NCBI GenBank assembly: GCA_902574405.1
Contig: CACGMX010000002.1
Location: forward strand, 1 to 47,709
Reading direction: 5' to 3'
DNA length: 47,709 bases
Source: an uncultured Prochlorococcus sp.
GTDB lineage: Bacteria > Cyanobacteriota > Cyanobacteriia > PCC-6307 > Cyanobiaceae
Shown: piece after piece, positions 1 through 10,175 of the stretch
Layout: the number at the start of each line of letters is the position of its first letter
How positions within the stretch are numbered: the first letter of the stretch is position 1
Notes under the pieces: generated by a model
The model's database searches: none
What the model was told of the DNA's origin: nothing
Seen by the model: only the letters and a program-made list of their open reading frames with translations
Translations under genes and position numbers: made by a program

Positions 1-2265
1 TTAGATGCAAGATCTAATGCAATAGAAGTTTTTAGTCTTACAGATAACTATAGATCATCAAAAAAGTTAATTGATGTTTTTAATAAACTCTATAAGAATG
101 GACTTAAACAATCAAAATTAAACTATAGGAAATTAACCTCAAGAATTAATGAAAATATTAATTATGAATTTAAATTTAAGGATGTATTTGAAATTGTTGA
201 ATTTTCAAAAAAAGAGACAAATGTAGAGGATCTTGTAACTCATTACATAGTTAATTTTATTTTAAATAATAAAGAAATTGATATTAATAAAATTGCGATT
301 CTTACATTAAATAATTCGCAATGCTTAGATTTGAAAAACAAATTAAATCAGTTTAACCTCCCATGCAAAATTCAAAATAAACAAAATATTTTTGATACAG
401 AAGCAAGTGCTCTTCTATTTTTATTGATTGAATGTTTATTAAATCCGAGATTTTTAAAAAATATAACTTTGCTAGCTGCTTCAAATTTCATAAAAATAGA
501 ATTAGAAGAATTACTTGATGATGGAATTAGTAATAACTTAGAAATTTTAATTAATAAATGCATTACTTGGTCCCAGGAACTTAGAGAAAAGGGTTTTTTA
601 AATATTGTTAATGAACTTCTTATAAATTACAAGCCTGAATCGATCATTAAAGATTTAGATCTAAATTCAAATTTATTTCAACTTTCTGAAATTGTTGAAA
701 TAGAATTAATTGATAATGATTTTAATCTCAATAAAGTTTTTAACTGGTATAAAAATCAGTTAGATCCTATTTTAAGAATTTGTACTGGAGAGGATTATTT
801 GACTAAAGATTATAATCTTCAAAATGGAATAAATCTTTCTACCATTCATAGTAGTAAGGGACTCGAATTTGAAATTGTTCTATGTCCATATCTATCAATT
901 ATTTCAAATAAGTCAAATAAAATTAAAGGACCTATTTGGAAATCTAGTATTGATAGAGATATTTATATAAACATTTCTAATAATTACACGAAGGTTGAAA
1001 AATTTAAATTAATAGAAGAGGAAGATTTATTTAAAGAGAGTGAGCGGTTAATTTATGTAGCACTTACAAGGAGCAAATATAAACTTATAGTTTTTAATGA
1101 TTTAGAAAATACAAATAATATTTTAAATAATGATTTACTTAGTTATTTGGAAAATATCAATTTTTATAAATCTACTTTTGAAGTCAAGATAGAAAAAGAG
1201 AAAATAAAAGAAAATTTTGTTAAGTTCCAAACCGACCGACTGAATAATAATCTTTGGAAAATCGATAACGTTAATAAAAAAATATCAAGGGAATTTAATT
1301 CTTATCAATTTATTTCTTATTCAAGTTATTCTTCTTGGATACGTAAGGATAAAAATATCGAAGCAGGTATTAATCGTTATAAGGATTATGAAGATAGTAT
1401 ATCAATTATCAAAGAGTCTAATCTTAAGAAATCAAAGAATTATCCTAGTTATTTTTCTTTCCCAAATCCCTTAAGTGAATTCCCAAAAGGAATTATTGCT
1501 GGGACTTGTTTGCATAAAATAATAGAAAGATTTGAATTTAGAAATGATAATAATCAAGAATTAATTAATTTAATTATTGAGGAATTAAACTTTCATCAAA
1601 TCGATACTTCTTTGGCTTTTAAAGTAAAAGATGCGATTTTAAGAATTATAAATATATCTTTAGGAAGTGAATTAAAAAACAAGAAACTAGTTGATATACC
1701 CAATGAATACTTAATTAAGGAACTTAAATATGATTTACCTCTATCTTATGAAGGTAGAAATATTAATTCTAATGATATATCAAAATGCTTTTTTTTAGAT
1801 CAAGAATATGAATTTGGTGAAGAATATGCAAATAAAATAAATGATCTTCAAATTATGAATAAAGGATTTCATTCAGGATGTATTGATTGTGTTTTCCCAG
1901 TAGGTAATAAATTAGAAGATAGTAAATGGTGGGTAATTGATTGGAAAAGTAATTTTATTTCTGAAAGTGATAATAGTGATTGTTTACCAAGAAATTATAA
2001 CTATGAAAATATGAGAAATGAAATGATTAAACATCATTATCCATTGCAATCTCATCTTTATTTATTAGCATTGCATAGATTATTAAAGTGGCGAATTAAA
2101 AATTATCAACCAGATAAACATCTAGGAGGATATATTTATTTGTTTTTAAAGGGATTGCCAGATTTTGAATTATTTGAAAAATCTAAGTCGAAAGATATAT
2201 CTCCAGGTATTTTTATTGGCAAAGCACCTTTAAAGAGAATTAATTATTTAGATAATCTTTTTTAG
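1..2265 (+). CDS. recB: Exodeoxyribonuclease V beta subunit (RecB), 5'-truncated by window edge
   Basis: Frame 1 is open from base 1 (LDARSNAIEVFSLTDNYRSSKK...), upstream of the tracked TTG at 331. UvrD-type motifs NYRSS, STIHSSKGLEFEIVLCPYL, RLIYVALTRSK; RecB nuclease motifs GTCLHKIIERFEF, CIDCVF, WWVIDWKSN, YPLQSHLYLLALHR. Confidence 0.9.
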   Translation, partial: LDARSNAIEVFSLTDNYRSSKKLIDVFNKLYKNGLKQSKLNYRKLTSRINENINYEFKFKDVFEIVEFSKKETNVEDLVTHYIVNFILNNKEIDINKIAILTLNNSQCLDLKNKLNQFNLPCKIQNKQNIFDTEASALLFLLIECLLNPRFLKNITLLAASNFIKIELEELLDDGISNNLEILINKCITWSQELREKGFLNIVNELLINYKPESIIKDLDLNSNLFQLSEIVEIELIDNDFNLNKVFNWYKNQLDPILRICTGEDYLTKDYNLQNGINLSTIHSSKGLEFEIVLCPYLSIISNKSNKIKGPIWKSSIDRDIYINISNNYTKVEKFKLIEEEDLFKESERLIYVALTRSKYKLIVFNDLENTNNILNNDLLSYLENINFYKSTFEVKIEKEKIKENFVKFQTDRLNNNLWKIDNVNKKISREFNSYQFISYSSYSSWIRKDKNIEAGINRYKDYEDSISIIKESNLKKSKNYPSYFSFPNPLSEFPKGIIAGTCLHKIIERFEFRNDNNQELINLIIEELNFHQIDTSLAFKVKDAILRIINISLGSELKNKKLVDIPNEYLIKELKYDLPLSYEGRNINSNDISKCFFLDQEYEFGEEYANKINDLQIMNKGFHSGCIDCVFPVGNKLEDSKWWVIDWKSNFISESDNSDCLPRNYNYENMRNEMIKHHYPLQSHLYLLALHRLLKWRIKNYQPDKHLGGYIYLFLKGLPDFELFEKSKSKDISPGIFIGKAPLKRINYLDNLF

Positions 2266-2266
2266 A

Positions 2267-3970
2267 ATGACAAGTACTACTAAGGATATTGAAAATTTCC
2301 AATATGAACATATATTTAATTTAATCTTAGGTATTTTCAAATTCAATGAAAAAAAATATGGAAATTTCGTAAAAGATGCAATAAAAATTTTATTAGAGTT
2401 TGAAAAAAATGGTGAAACTATTATTGATGTAGATAATAGTTTAATAAACTTTGAATTATTAGAAGATGGCTGGCCCAATAAACATATTGATGTTCTAAAA
2501 AATATAGGCTTGATAGGTTCCCCTAACTCTCCATTCGTTTTATTAAATAGAAAATTATCCCTATCAAAATGGTCAAAAAAGATAGAAAGAGTTATTAATT
2601 CATTTCTAAAAAAAATAGATACCGATAATTTAATTAATTCGATAATTTATAAAGGAGATAATAAAATTGATCAAATTAAAAACATATTTAAATATTCAAA
2701 CTTAGTTTTCCTTCAAGGAGGACCAGGTACGGGTAAAACCACCTTAATAATAAAGTTAATAATAGAACTCCTTCAAATTGATAACTTTTTAAATATTGGT
2801 TTGTCTGCCCCAACAGGCAAAGCTACATCTCGACTAAAAGAAGCTCTTAATAATAAAAAAAATATTTCTTTTATCAAATTTCTAGATCAAATAGAATTTC
2901 AAACTTTACATAGATGGATTTTAAATTCTCAAAATAAATCTCTTAAGTTGAAATTTAAACTAAAAGAGCTTGATATTTTCATAATTGATGAAATGTCAAT
3001 GGTTAATATCGATTTGATTGAATCAGTTTTAAATTTGCTAGCAAAGGACTGTAAAATTATTTTAGTTGGAGATAAAAATCAATTGTCTCCAGTTAGTAAC
3101 TGTTCTATTTGGAATTATTTATTTGAATATGGTGATAATAGTTCAATTAAATCTTGTGTAGTAAATTTAGAAAAAACTTATAGAAATATTGGAGATATAG
3201 CATTAATTAGTAGTTTAATATTTAATAATGATTTTTCTTTACTTAATCAAAAAATAAAAGAATTAGAAAAAGATAATAATTCAAGAGAAATTACTATTTT
3301 TAAAAGAAGAGAAAAAGATATTCCAAAAGATCTATTTTTTTCGATTACAAGTCATCTAAAACAGTTAAATCTTTCAACTTCAAATTTAAGTAAAAAAAAA
3401 TATATATTTGATAAGAGTATTGATAATTTATTGTTTAATGAAAAAGCTTTAATAGATAAGATATTTCAGGATTTACAAAGTCACTTGATTTTATGCGAAA
3501 AAAATTCTGGAATATGGAGTGTTGAATATTTGAATGAAATTGTTTTAGGGCAAAAAAAACCCTATAACCTTAAAACTCTTAATGAGGGTGTCCCAATTAT
3601 TTGTACAAAAAATAATAATGAACTTGGATTGTCAAATGGGGATATTGGAGTACTTATAGGTTTAAAAGATGAAAGAAAATATCTTTTTAGAAAATTTAAT
3701 GATAGTAACGAAGAAATTGTCGTATTAATTGATCCATCTAATTTAGAAAATGTTGTGCCAGCAATAGCTATTACTATCCATAAATCTCAAGGAAGTGAAT
3801 CTGAGAAAGTAAGCATTTTGTGGTCCCAAAAGTATAGAAGAAGTCATAATACTCTAAAAGAAAAAAAAGATAATGAAAATATCTTTTGCAGAGATAATTT
3901 TGAAAAAAGGTTATTTTATACTGCTGTTACAAGAGCAAAAAAATTTCTAGATATATATTATTTAAATTAA
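2267..3970 (+). CDS. recD: Exodeoxyribonuclease V alpha subunit (RecD) helicase
   Basis: Walker A QGGPGTGKTTL, FIIDEMSMVN, GDKNQLSPV, AITIHKSQGSE, FYTAVTRAK; directly follows recB. Confidence 0.9.
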   Translation: MTSTTKDIENFQYEHIFNLILGIFKFNEKKYGNFVKDAIKILLEFEKNGETIIDVDNSLINFELLEDGWPNKHIDVLKNIGLIGSPNSPFVLLNRKLSLSKWSKKIERVINSFLKKIDTDNLINSIIYKGDNKIDQIKNIFKYSNLVFLQGGPGTGKTTLIIKLIIELLQIDNFLNIGLSAPTGKATSRLKEALNNKKNISFIKFLDQIEFQTLHRWILNSQNKSLKLKFKLKELDIFIIDEMSMVNIDLIESVLNLLAKDCKIILVGDKNQLSPVSNCSIWNYLFEYGDNSSIKSCVVNLEKTYRNIGDIALISSLIFNNDFSLLNQKIKELEKDNNSREITIFKRREKDIPKDLFFSITSHLKQLNLSTSNLSKKKYIFDKSIDNLLFNEKALIDKIFQDLQSHLILCEKNSGIWSVEYLNEIVLGQKKPYNLKTLNEGVPIICTKNNNELGLSNGDIGVLIGLKDERKYLFRKFNDSNEEIVVLIDPSNLENVVPAIAITIHKSQGSESEKVSILWSQKYRRSHNTLKEKKDNENIFCRDNFEKRLFYTAVTRAKKFLDIYYLN

Positions 3971-4075
3971 ATTTTATTTTTGAGAAATTATAAGATTTTA
4001 ACCACAAGATGTTAGATTAATAATTCGGCTCTGTAAGGCTAGTCAACAATTTAAGTCAATTTATATATTTGTTGC

Positions 4076-4102
4076 ATGCCTAATCAGAAGATTATTAGGC
4101 AT
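4076..4102 (+). promoter_or_regulatory. Perfect 9-bp inverted repeat / RNA hairpin immediately upstream of the DEAD-box helicase start codon
   Basis: ATGCCTAAT (4076-4084), 9-nt loop CAGAAGATT, ATTAGGCAT (4094-4102); start ATG at 4108. Confidence 0.65.
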
Positions 4103-4107
4103 CTAAA

Positions 4108-5889
4108 ATGACTTTAAAAAAAGATAGTAACTCTCTCGGTAGCGAGCAGGAAAAATCTCAGAATGAAAATAGTCACCTGCTTGGGTTGAAGAACTTAGAG
4201 AACACAAAAAAAATTGAATCTCAATCATGGGAAGTATCCAAAGGAAATGATAATGAGAATGGATTTCTAGATTTTGGGTTTAATCAATCGATCTTAAATT
4301 CGTTAAGAAATAAAGGATATAAAAATCCAACTCCCATCCAAAAAGCTGCAATCCCAGAACTAATGTTAGGTAGAGATTTACTAGGCCAAGCACAAACAGG
4401 AACAGGAAAGACTGCAGCTTTCGCATTGCCACTAATAGAAAAACTTACAGATAACAAAGAATTAAATGCCAAGGTTTTAGTTATGACTCCTACAAGAGAA
4501 TTAGCAACTCAGGTGGCAGAATCCTTTAAAAGTTATAGTTCTGAATCTAGTGATTTTAAAACGGTTGCAATATATGGAGGTACCGACTATCGAAGTCAAA
4601 TTTCTGCATTGAAAAGAAAAGTTGACGTAGTAGTTGGGACACCCGGCCGAATAATGGATCATATAAGGCAGGGGACTTTTAAAACTAGAGATATTAATTG
4701 TCTTGTTTTAGATGAGGCAGATGAAATGTTGAATATGGGTTTTCTTGAAGATATTGAATGGATAATAGATCAACTTCCAGAAAATAAGCAGATGGTATTG
4801 TTTTCAGCAACAATGCCTAGTGAGATAAGAAATATAGCTAAAAAATATCTAAATGATCCCGCCGAAATATTAATCAAAAGTGTCAAAAAAGAAACTCAAT
4901 TAATTTCGCAAAAATTTCTATATGTACAAAGGCATCATAAGTTAGATGCTTTAAAAAGAATATTAGAACTTAATAAGGAGGGAGTAATTATTTTTGTAAG
5001 GACAAAAGTACTTACTACTTCAATAGCTGAAGCTTTAGAGAATTCAGGTCATACTGTGGCAGTACTTAATGGAGATATACCTCAAAATCAAAGAGAAAAT
5101 ACTGTAGATAGATTAAAAAAAGGATTTATTGATATCCTTGTGGCAACTGATGTCGCAGCTAGAGGATTAGATGTTGAGAGAATAAAACTTGTAGTTAATT
5201 ACGATTTTCCTTTTGACAAAGAAACATATACCCATAGAATTGGAAGAACTGGCAGGGCAGGCAGGTCAGGAGAAGCAATTTTATTTGTTAATCAAAGAGA
5301 AAAACATTTTTTAAGAAACTTAGAAAACTCAACAAGAACTAAGATTGAAGAAATTAATATACCAAGTAATAAAATAATAAATGAAAAAAGGATGGAGAAA
5401 CTCATAGAGAATGTTAATGAGAGTTCTTTAGCTAAAGATGAAAATGAAGAAAATAAATCATTGATTATAGATGTACTAGATAATTTAAAAGAAAAGTACT
5501 CAATGGACGACTCAAATATTGCAATGGCGGCGATTAATTTAGTAATAGGTAATAAATCATTTTTTGTTAATGAAGATGATTCTTGGATTCATAAACAAAA
5601 TAATACTGATCGAAATAGATCAAATAGAAATGGTAATAATCGTATGAGAAATTCAAATAGAAGAAATAATTATCAAAATGATTCTTTTGAAACCTACAAA
5701 TTTAACTTTGGAAAATTTGATGGGGTTAGAGTTGCAAATATTATATCCTCAATATGTAATTCAACTAATATAAATGGTAGATCCATAGGTAAAATACAGA
5801 TTTTTAATGATTACAGTTTGGTAGATTTACCTAGAGATCTGCATAGAGAAACTAAAAATAAATTAAAAAAAATTAAAGTCAGAAACTAG
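4108..5889 (+). CDS. deaD: DEAD-box ATP-dependent RNA helicase (DeaD/CsdA-like) with DbpA-type C-terminal domain
   Basis: AQTGTGKTAAF, PTRELATQ, VLDEADEML, SATMP, HRIGRTGRAGR; Asn/Arg-rich linker; C-terminal FDGVRVANIISSI...GKIQIFNDYSLVDLP resembles a DbpA RNA-binding domain. Confidence 0.93.
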   Translation: MTLKKDSNSLGSEQEKSQNENSHLLGLKNLENTKKIESQSWEVSKGNDNENGFLDFGFNQSILNSLRNKGYKNPTPIQKAAIPELMLGRDLLGQAQTGTGKTAAFALPLIEKLTDNKELNAKVLVMTPTRELATQVAESFKSYSSESSDFKTVAIYGGTDYRSQISALKRKVDVVVGTPGRIMDHIRQGTFKTRDINCLVLDEADEMLNMGFLEDIEWIIDQLPENKQMVLFSATMPSEIRNIAKKYLNDPAEILIKSVKKETQLISQKFLYVQRHHKLDALKRILELNKEGVIIFVRTKVLTTSIAEALENSGHTVAVLNGDIPQNQRENTVDRLKKGFIDILVATDVAARGLDVERIKLVVNYDFPFDKETYTHRIGRTGRAGRSGEAILFVNQREKHFLRNLENSTRTKIEEINIPSNKIINEKRMEKLIENVNESSLAKDENEENKSLIIDVLDNLKEKYSMDDSNIAMAAINLVIGNKSFFVNEDDSWIHKQNNTDRNRSNRNGNNRMRNSNRRNNYQNDSFETYKFNFGKFDGVRVANIISSICNSTNINGRSIGKIQIFNDYSLVDLPRDLHRETKNKLKKIKVRN

Positions 5890-5898
5890 GTATAGAGA

Positions 5899-6192
5899 AT
5901 GAAAGCTGGCAAATATAAATTTTTTATTTTTGTGAATTTGATAATCCTATTCAACTCTTTAAATAGTTATTATTTAGCTGAAAAAAAACAAAATTCAATC
6001 ATAAAATTATTTTGTCTTCAGAGTGTCAAAGAGGAGATGATGAAAGCAGAAATGGTATATAGTGAAGAAATTGCGAATGAAACTTGTGATTGTTACTACG
6101 ATGAATTTGCGCAAACTGCAAGTCATCAAGATGCAAAAACAAAATGTAAATTAGAAACTAAAGAGAATTTAAATCATAAAAGAAAAATTTAA
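5899..6192 (+). CDS. Small exported/membrane-anchored hypothetical protein with four cysteines
   Basis: 97 aa, hydrophobic N-terminus KFFIFVNLIILFNSLNSYYLA followed by FC, CDC and KC cysteines; fits between flanking same-strand genes. Confidence 0.6.
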   Translation: MKAGKYKFFIFVNLIILFNSLNSYYLAEKKQNSIIKLFCLQSVKEEMMKAEMVYSEEIANETCDCYYDEFAQTASHQDAKTKCKLETKENLNHKRKI

Positions 6193-6196
6193 TTTT

Positions 6197-7969
6197 ATGA
6201 AGTCTAAGAATAATCAAAATCCAATAATTAGACTCTATTTAAACTTGATTGAAGAAAGAAGGTTACTATTTTTTGCTTTTATTAGTTCTATAATTAATAA
6301 AATATTAGATTTAGCCCCCCCTGTAATAATTGGTCTTGCAGTTGATATCGTTGTAAAGGAACAGAATTCATGGATTGCTGGTTTTGGGATAAAAGAAGTT
6401 CCAGCTCAATTGATTTTTCTTGCATTTGCTTCAGGAATTGTTTGGTCTGGTGAATCCTCCTTTGAATATTTATATTCGATTTTATGGAGAAATTTGGCTC
6501 AGCTATCGCAACATAAATTAAGAATAAAAGCTTATGAGCATATCCAGGAATTAGATATGGATTTTTTTGAAAATGATAATACTGGAAGACTATTATCTAT
6601 TTTGAATGATGATATAAATCAACTCGAGAGATTTCTAGACCAAGGGGCTAATCAGATTATTCAATTATTTATAACTGTCTTAATAATTGGGGGCACTATG
6701 ATTTTTGTCGCTCCAAAAATCGCTTTATTTGCTTTCTTTCCTATTCCAATTATATTTTTAGGATCAATTAAATTTCAAAGGAGGCTCGCTCCAAAATATA
6801 GAGATGTTAGAAATAAAGCTGGATTGTTGGCATCAAGACTTAACAATAATTTGAGTGGAATTCTAACCATAAAAAGTTTTACTAAAGAAAAATGGGAACT
6901 AAATAGATTAAATAAAGAAAGTCTCGATTATCAAAGAAGTAATAAGGCTGCAATAAAATTATCTTCTGCTTTTATTCCTCTTATAAGATTTGCAATCTTA
7001 TTCGCTTTTATAGCTATTCTATTAATTGGAGGTTTTCAAACTTGGAATAAGACACTTGATGTAGGAACTTACAGTTTTTTAGTTTTTATTACACAAAGAT
7101 TATTATGGCCTTTAACTACTTTGGGGCATGTTTTAGATGATTTTCAGAGATCCATGGCTTCAATAGATAGAGTAGTTGATCTCATAGATACGCCTATAAA
7201 AATAAAAGATGGAAAAATAAAAATTGAACCTAAAGATATCAAAGGAGAGATAATTTTTAATAATGTAAATTTTAATTATCCGGGACGAGATTTAACTTTA
7301 AAAAACATAAATTTCAAAATTGAAAATAACTCAACATTAGGAATTGTTGGTTTAACAGGTTCTGGGAAAAGTACAATAATAAAATTACTCCTAAGAATTT
7401 ATGATAGTAATAATGGGTCAATAACCTTGGATGGCATTTCTATTAAAGAAATAAATTTGAGGGATTTAAGAAAGTGTATTTCTTTAGTAAGTCAAGAAAC
7501 TTATTTATTTCATGGCAGTGTACAAGAAAATATTGCTTATGGTTCAATTAACCCAAATCTTAAAGATATTATTAAAGCTTCAAAGATTGCGGAAGCTCAT
7601 AAATTTATTGAACAATTGCCGGATGGTTATAAAACCATAGTGGGGGAAAGGGGCCAAAGGCTCTCAGGCGGACAACGTCAAAGAATTGCCTTGGCGAGAG
7701 CTGTTTTAAAGGATGCACCAATATTAATATTAGATGAAGCTACAGCCTCAGTTGATAATGAAACAGAGGCTTTAATTCAAAAATCATTATCTAAAATCAC
7801 TAAAGAGAGAACAACTATAGTAATAGCTCATAGATTAAGCACTATAAAAAATGCGGATAATATTGTTGTTATTGATAAAGGTAAAATGGTTGAAAGCGGA
7901 AAACACAAAAAACTATTAGATCAGAACAAAATATATGCTGATTTATGGAATGTTCAAGTTGGAATCTAA
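6197..7969 (+). CDS. ABC transporter, fused permease and ATPase (MsbA/MdlB-like exporter)
   Basis: Transmembrane N-terminus; GLTGSGKST, RLSGGQRQRIALARAVLKDAPILILDEATASVD. Confidence 0.93.
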   Translation: MKSKNNQNPIIRLYLNLIEERRLLFFAFISSIINKILDLAPPVIIGLAVDIVVKEQNSWIAGFGIKEVPAQLIFLAFASGIVWSGESSFEYLYSILWRNLAQLSQHKLRIKAYEHIQELDMDFFENDNTGRLLSILNDDINQLERFLDQGANQIIQLFITVLIIGGTMIFVAPKIALFAFFPIPIIFLGSIKFQRRLAPKYRDVRNKAGLLASRLNNNLSGILTIKSFTKEKWELNRLNKESLDYQRSNKAAIKLSSAFIPLIRFAILFAFIAILLIGGFQTWNKTLDVGTYSFLVFITQRLLWPLTTLGHVLDDFQRSMASIDRVVDLIDTPIKIKDGKIKIEPKDIKGEIIFNNVNFNYPGRDLTLKNINFKIENNSTLGIVGLTGSGKSTIIKLLLRIYDSNNGSITLDGISIKEINLRDLRKCISLVSQETYLFHGSVQENIAYGSINPNLKDIIKASKIAEAHKFIEQLPDGYKTIVGERGQRLSGGQRQRIALARAVLKDAPILILDEATASVDNETEALIQKSLSKITKERTTIVIAHRLSTIKNADNIVVIDKGKMVESGKHKKLLDQNKIYADLWNVQVGI

Positions 7970-7984
7970 TTTAGAGTTTCTAAA

Positions 7985-8542
7985 CTATATTAAAAAGTTA
8001 AATGATTTAATTACATTACTAAACATACCGTCAACTTTATTCCATCTTTCTTCATTTGTTCCCACAGCGAAAGTGTAAAGTGTTCCTCTATCAATTACGA
8101 CAGTAGCTAATTCGTGCCTGGCCTTTTCATTTAAATTTAGCTCATATTCTAAATCATAGAAAATATGATTGGATGCCTCCCTCTTATTGGCATTTATAAG
8201 TTTCACCTCTCTGCCTGAACCTTCGGGAGCAATGACTTTATCAATTAATGTTTGACCTACTTCACTTGGGGTACCTAATTGCTCTAATTGAACCTCTTTA
8301 TTTACATCAGAAATAACTAAACTTAAGGTCTCATTACTATTTATTAGATCATGATAAATAATTTCAGGACCTCCATCGACTTTTACTCTAGTCCATCCTG
8401 TTGGATACAAAAAGGCATATCTTCCATCTGGACTTTGATAAGCTTCTAATCCCGCATTTAGTCCTCCACTACAAGCACTCAGTGTTAAACACAAAAAAAT
8501 CAAAAATAAATATTTGAAAGGGTTAAATTTATTATTTTTCAT
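7985..8542 (-). CDS. psbP: PsbP-like (CyanoP) photosystem II lipoprotein
   Basis: Lipobox LTLSAC; YQSPDGRYAFLYPTGWTRVKVDGGPEIIYHDLI is PsbP-like. Confidence 0.85.
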   Translation of the reverse strand: MKNNKFNPFKYLFLIFLCLTLSACSGGLNAGLEAYQSPDGRYAFLYPTGWTRVKVDGGPEIIYHDLINSNETLSLVISDVNKEVQLEQLGTPSEVGQTLIDKVIAPEGSGREVKLINANKREASNHIFYDLEYELNLNEKARHELATVVIDRGTLYTFAVGTNEERWNKVDGMFSNVIKSFNFLI

Positions 8543-8639
8543 TTTGTTTGAAATTACTAACTAAAAACATAATAAGACATTAAAAGCAAACAATTATGGC
8601 AATTAAGAATTTTGCGTCTAAATTATTCCTAGAAATAGT

Positions 8640-9245
8640 TTGATCTTGATTACTTATACTAAACCGCTTTCAAAATTAATTGGTCATTTTGAGAAATTTC
8701 CAGGGATTGGTCCAAGAACAGCTCAACGATTAGCCTTGTTTATTTTAAAACAACCTGAAAGTACAATAAGAGATTTTTCAAACGCTCTGCTAGAAGCACA
8801 TAGTAATGTTGGTCGTTGCAAAAAATGTTTCAATTTGACTTCAGAAGATGAATGTGAAATTTGTAAAAATACTGAAAGAAATCAAAAACTAATATGTGTA
8901 GTTGCAGAAACTAAAGATTTGCTTGCTTTGGAGCGCGCAAGAGAATTTAAAGGTGTTTACCATGTTATTGGTGGTTTAATATCCCCAATGGATTCTGTTG
9001 GCCCCGAACTCTTAGAAATAAGAAGCTTGATAGAAAGAGTTAGTAAATCTGAAATAGATGAGATCATATTGGCATTGACCCCAAGTGTTGAGGGAGATAC
9101 AACAAGTCTTTATATTGGAAGATTGCTAGCCCCTTTTACTAAAGTTACGAGGATTGCATATGGCCTACCAATGGGCAGTGAACTTGAATATGTGGATGAA
9201 GTTACACTCGCAAGGGCATTAGAAGGGAGAACAAAGCTAAATTAG
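8640..9245 (+). CDS. recR: Recombination mediator protein RecR (TTG start)
   Basis: [16 protein letters not shown], zinc-finger [34 protein letters not shown]. Confidence 0.93.
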   Translation: MILITYTKPLSKLIGHFEKFPGIGPRTAQRLALFILKQPESTIRDFSNALLEAHSNVGRCKKCFNLTSEDECEICKNTERNQKLICVVAETKDLLALERAREFKGVYHVIGGLISPMDSVGPELLEIRSLIERVSKSEIDEIILALTPSVEGDTTSLYIGRLLAPFTKVTRIAYGLPMGSELEYVDEVTLARALEGRTKLN

Positions 9246-9248
9246 ACA

Positions 9249-10148
9249 ATGAGAAACAAAAATCTAATCAAAAAAGAAAAAATCTTAAGACTCCCCTCCT
9301 GGATAAAATTTCCTATTAGTAAAGCTTCAGAGTTTGAAAAAATACAAACACTCATCAAAAAATCAAATATTCATACTATTTGTGAAGAAGCAAGATGTCC
9401 AAACAGAGCAGAATGTTATGCCTCAGGAACAGCCACTTTTTTACTAGGTGGATCGATATGTTCTCGTTCTTGTGCTTTTTGTCAGGTAAATAAAGGTAGA
9501 CCTAGTTCTATTAATATTGATGAATGTACTCAAATCGCTGAAGCAGTAAGAGTACTAAATTTGAAATATGTTGTTTTGACATCTGTAGCTAGAGATGATC
9601 TCCCTGATCATGGTGCAAATTTATTTACATCTACAATTGATGAGATCAGAAAAATTGATTCGACAATTAAAATAGAAGTTTTAACTCCTGATTTATGGGG
9701 TGGGGGCAAAAATTTTGATGAAACTAATAATCTTCAGACTGAGAGATTGAAGATGATTTTAGAAAAAGATCCAATATGCTTTAATCATAATCTTGAAACT
9801 GTTGAAAGACTGCAAAAAGAAGTTAGGAAAGGTGCAAATTACAAAAAATCCCTTAGTTTACTAAATAAGTCAAAAGATATTGCTCCTCATATTCAAACTA
9901 AATCAGGCATTATGTTAGGCCTGGGGGAAACTTTGGATGAAATTAAAAATACAATTTATGATCTAAAAAAAATAGATTGTGATCAAATTACAATTGGCCA
10001 ATATTTAAGGCCTTCATTCAATCATTTGGCAGTTAAGAAATATTGGGATCCATCAGAGTTTGAATATTTATATCGCTTCTCAATGGAATTAGGATTTAAG
10101 AAAGTATCTTCTGGACCCTTAGTTAGAAGTAGTTATCATGCGGGTTAA
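9249..10148 (+). CDS. lipA: Lipoyl synthase (radical SAM)
   Basis: CEEARCPNRAEC, CSRSCAFCQV, VLTSVARDDLPDHGA, SGIMLGLGET, SGPLVRSSYHAG. Confidence 0.93.
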   Translation: MRNKNLIKKEKILRLPSWIKFPISKASEFEKIQTLIKKSNIHTICEEARCPNRAECYASGTATFLLGGSICSRSCAFCQVNKGRPSSINIDECTQIAEAVRVLNLKYVVLTSVARDDLPDHGANLFTSTIDEIRKIDSTIKIEVLTPDLWGGGKNFDETNNLQTERLKMILEKDPICFNHNLETVERLQKEVRKGANYKKSLSLLNKSKDIAPHIQTKSGIMLGLGETLDEIKNTIYDLKKIDCDQITIGQYLRPSFNHLAVKKYWDPSEFEYLYRFSMELGFKKVSSGPLVRSSYHAG

Positions 10149-10175
10149 CTTTCTTCAATTAAGGAGAGTTTTTTT

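Noticed and set aside
6315-6321. C7 tract in the ABC transporter gene
   Set aside because: Reading frame is intact on both sides (DLAPPVIIG) and continues to a normal C-terminus; no sign of frameshift.
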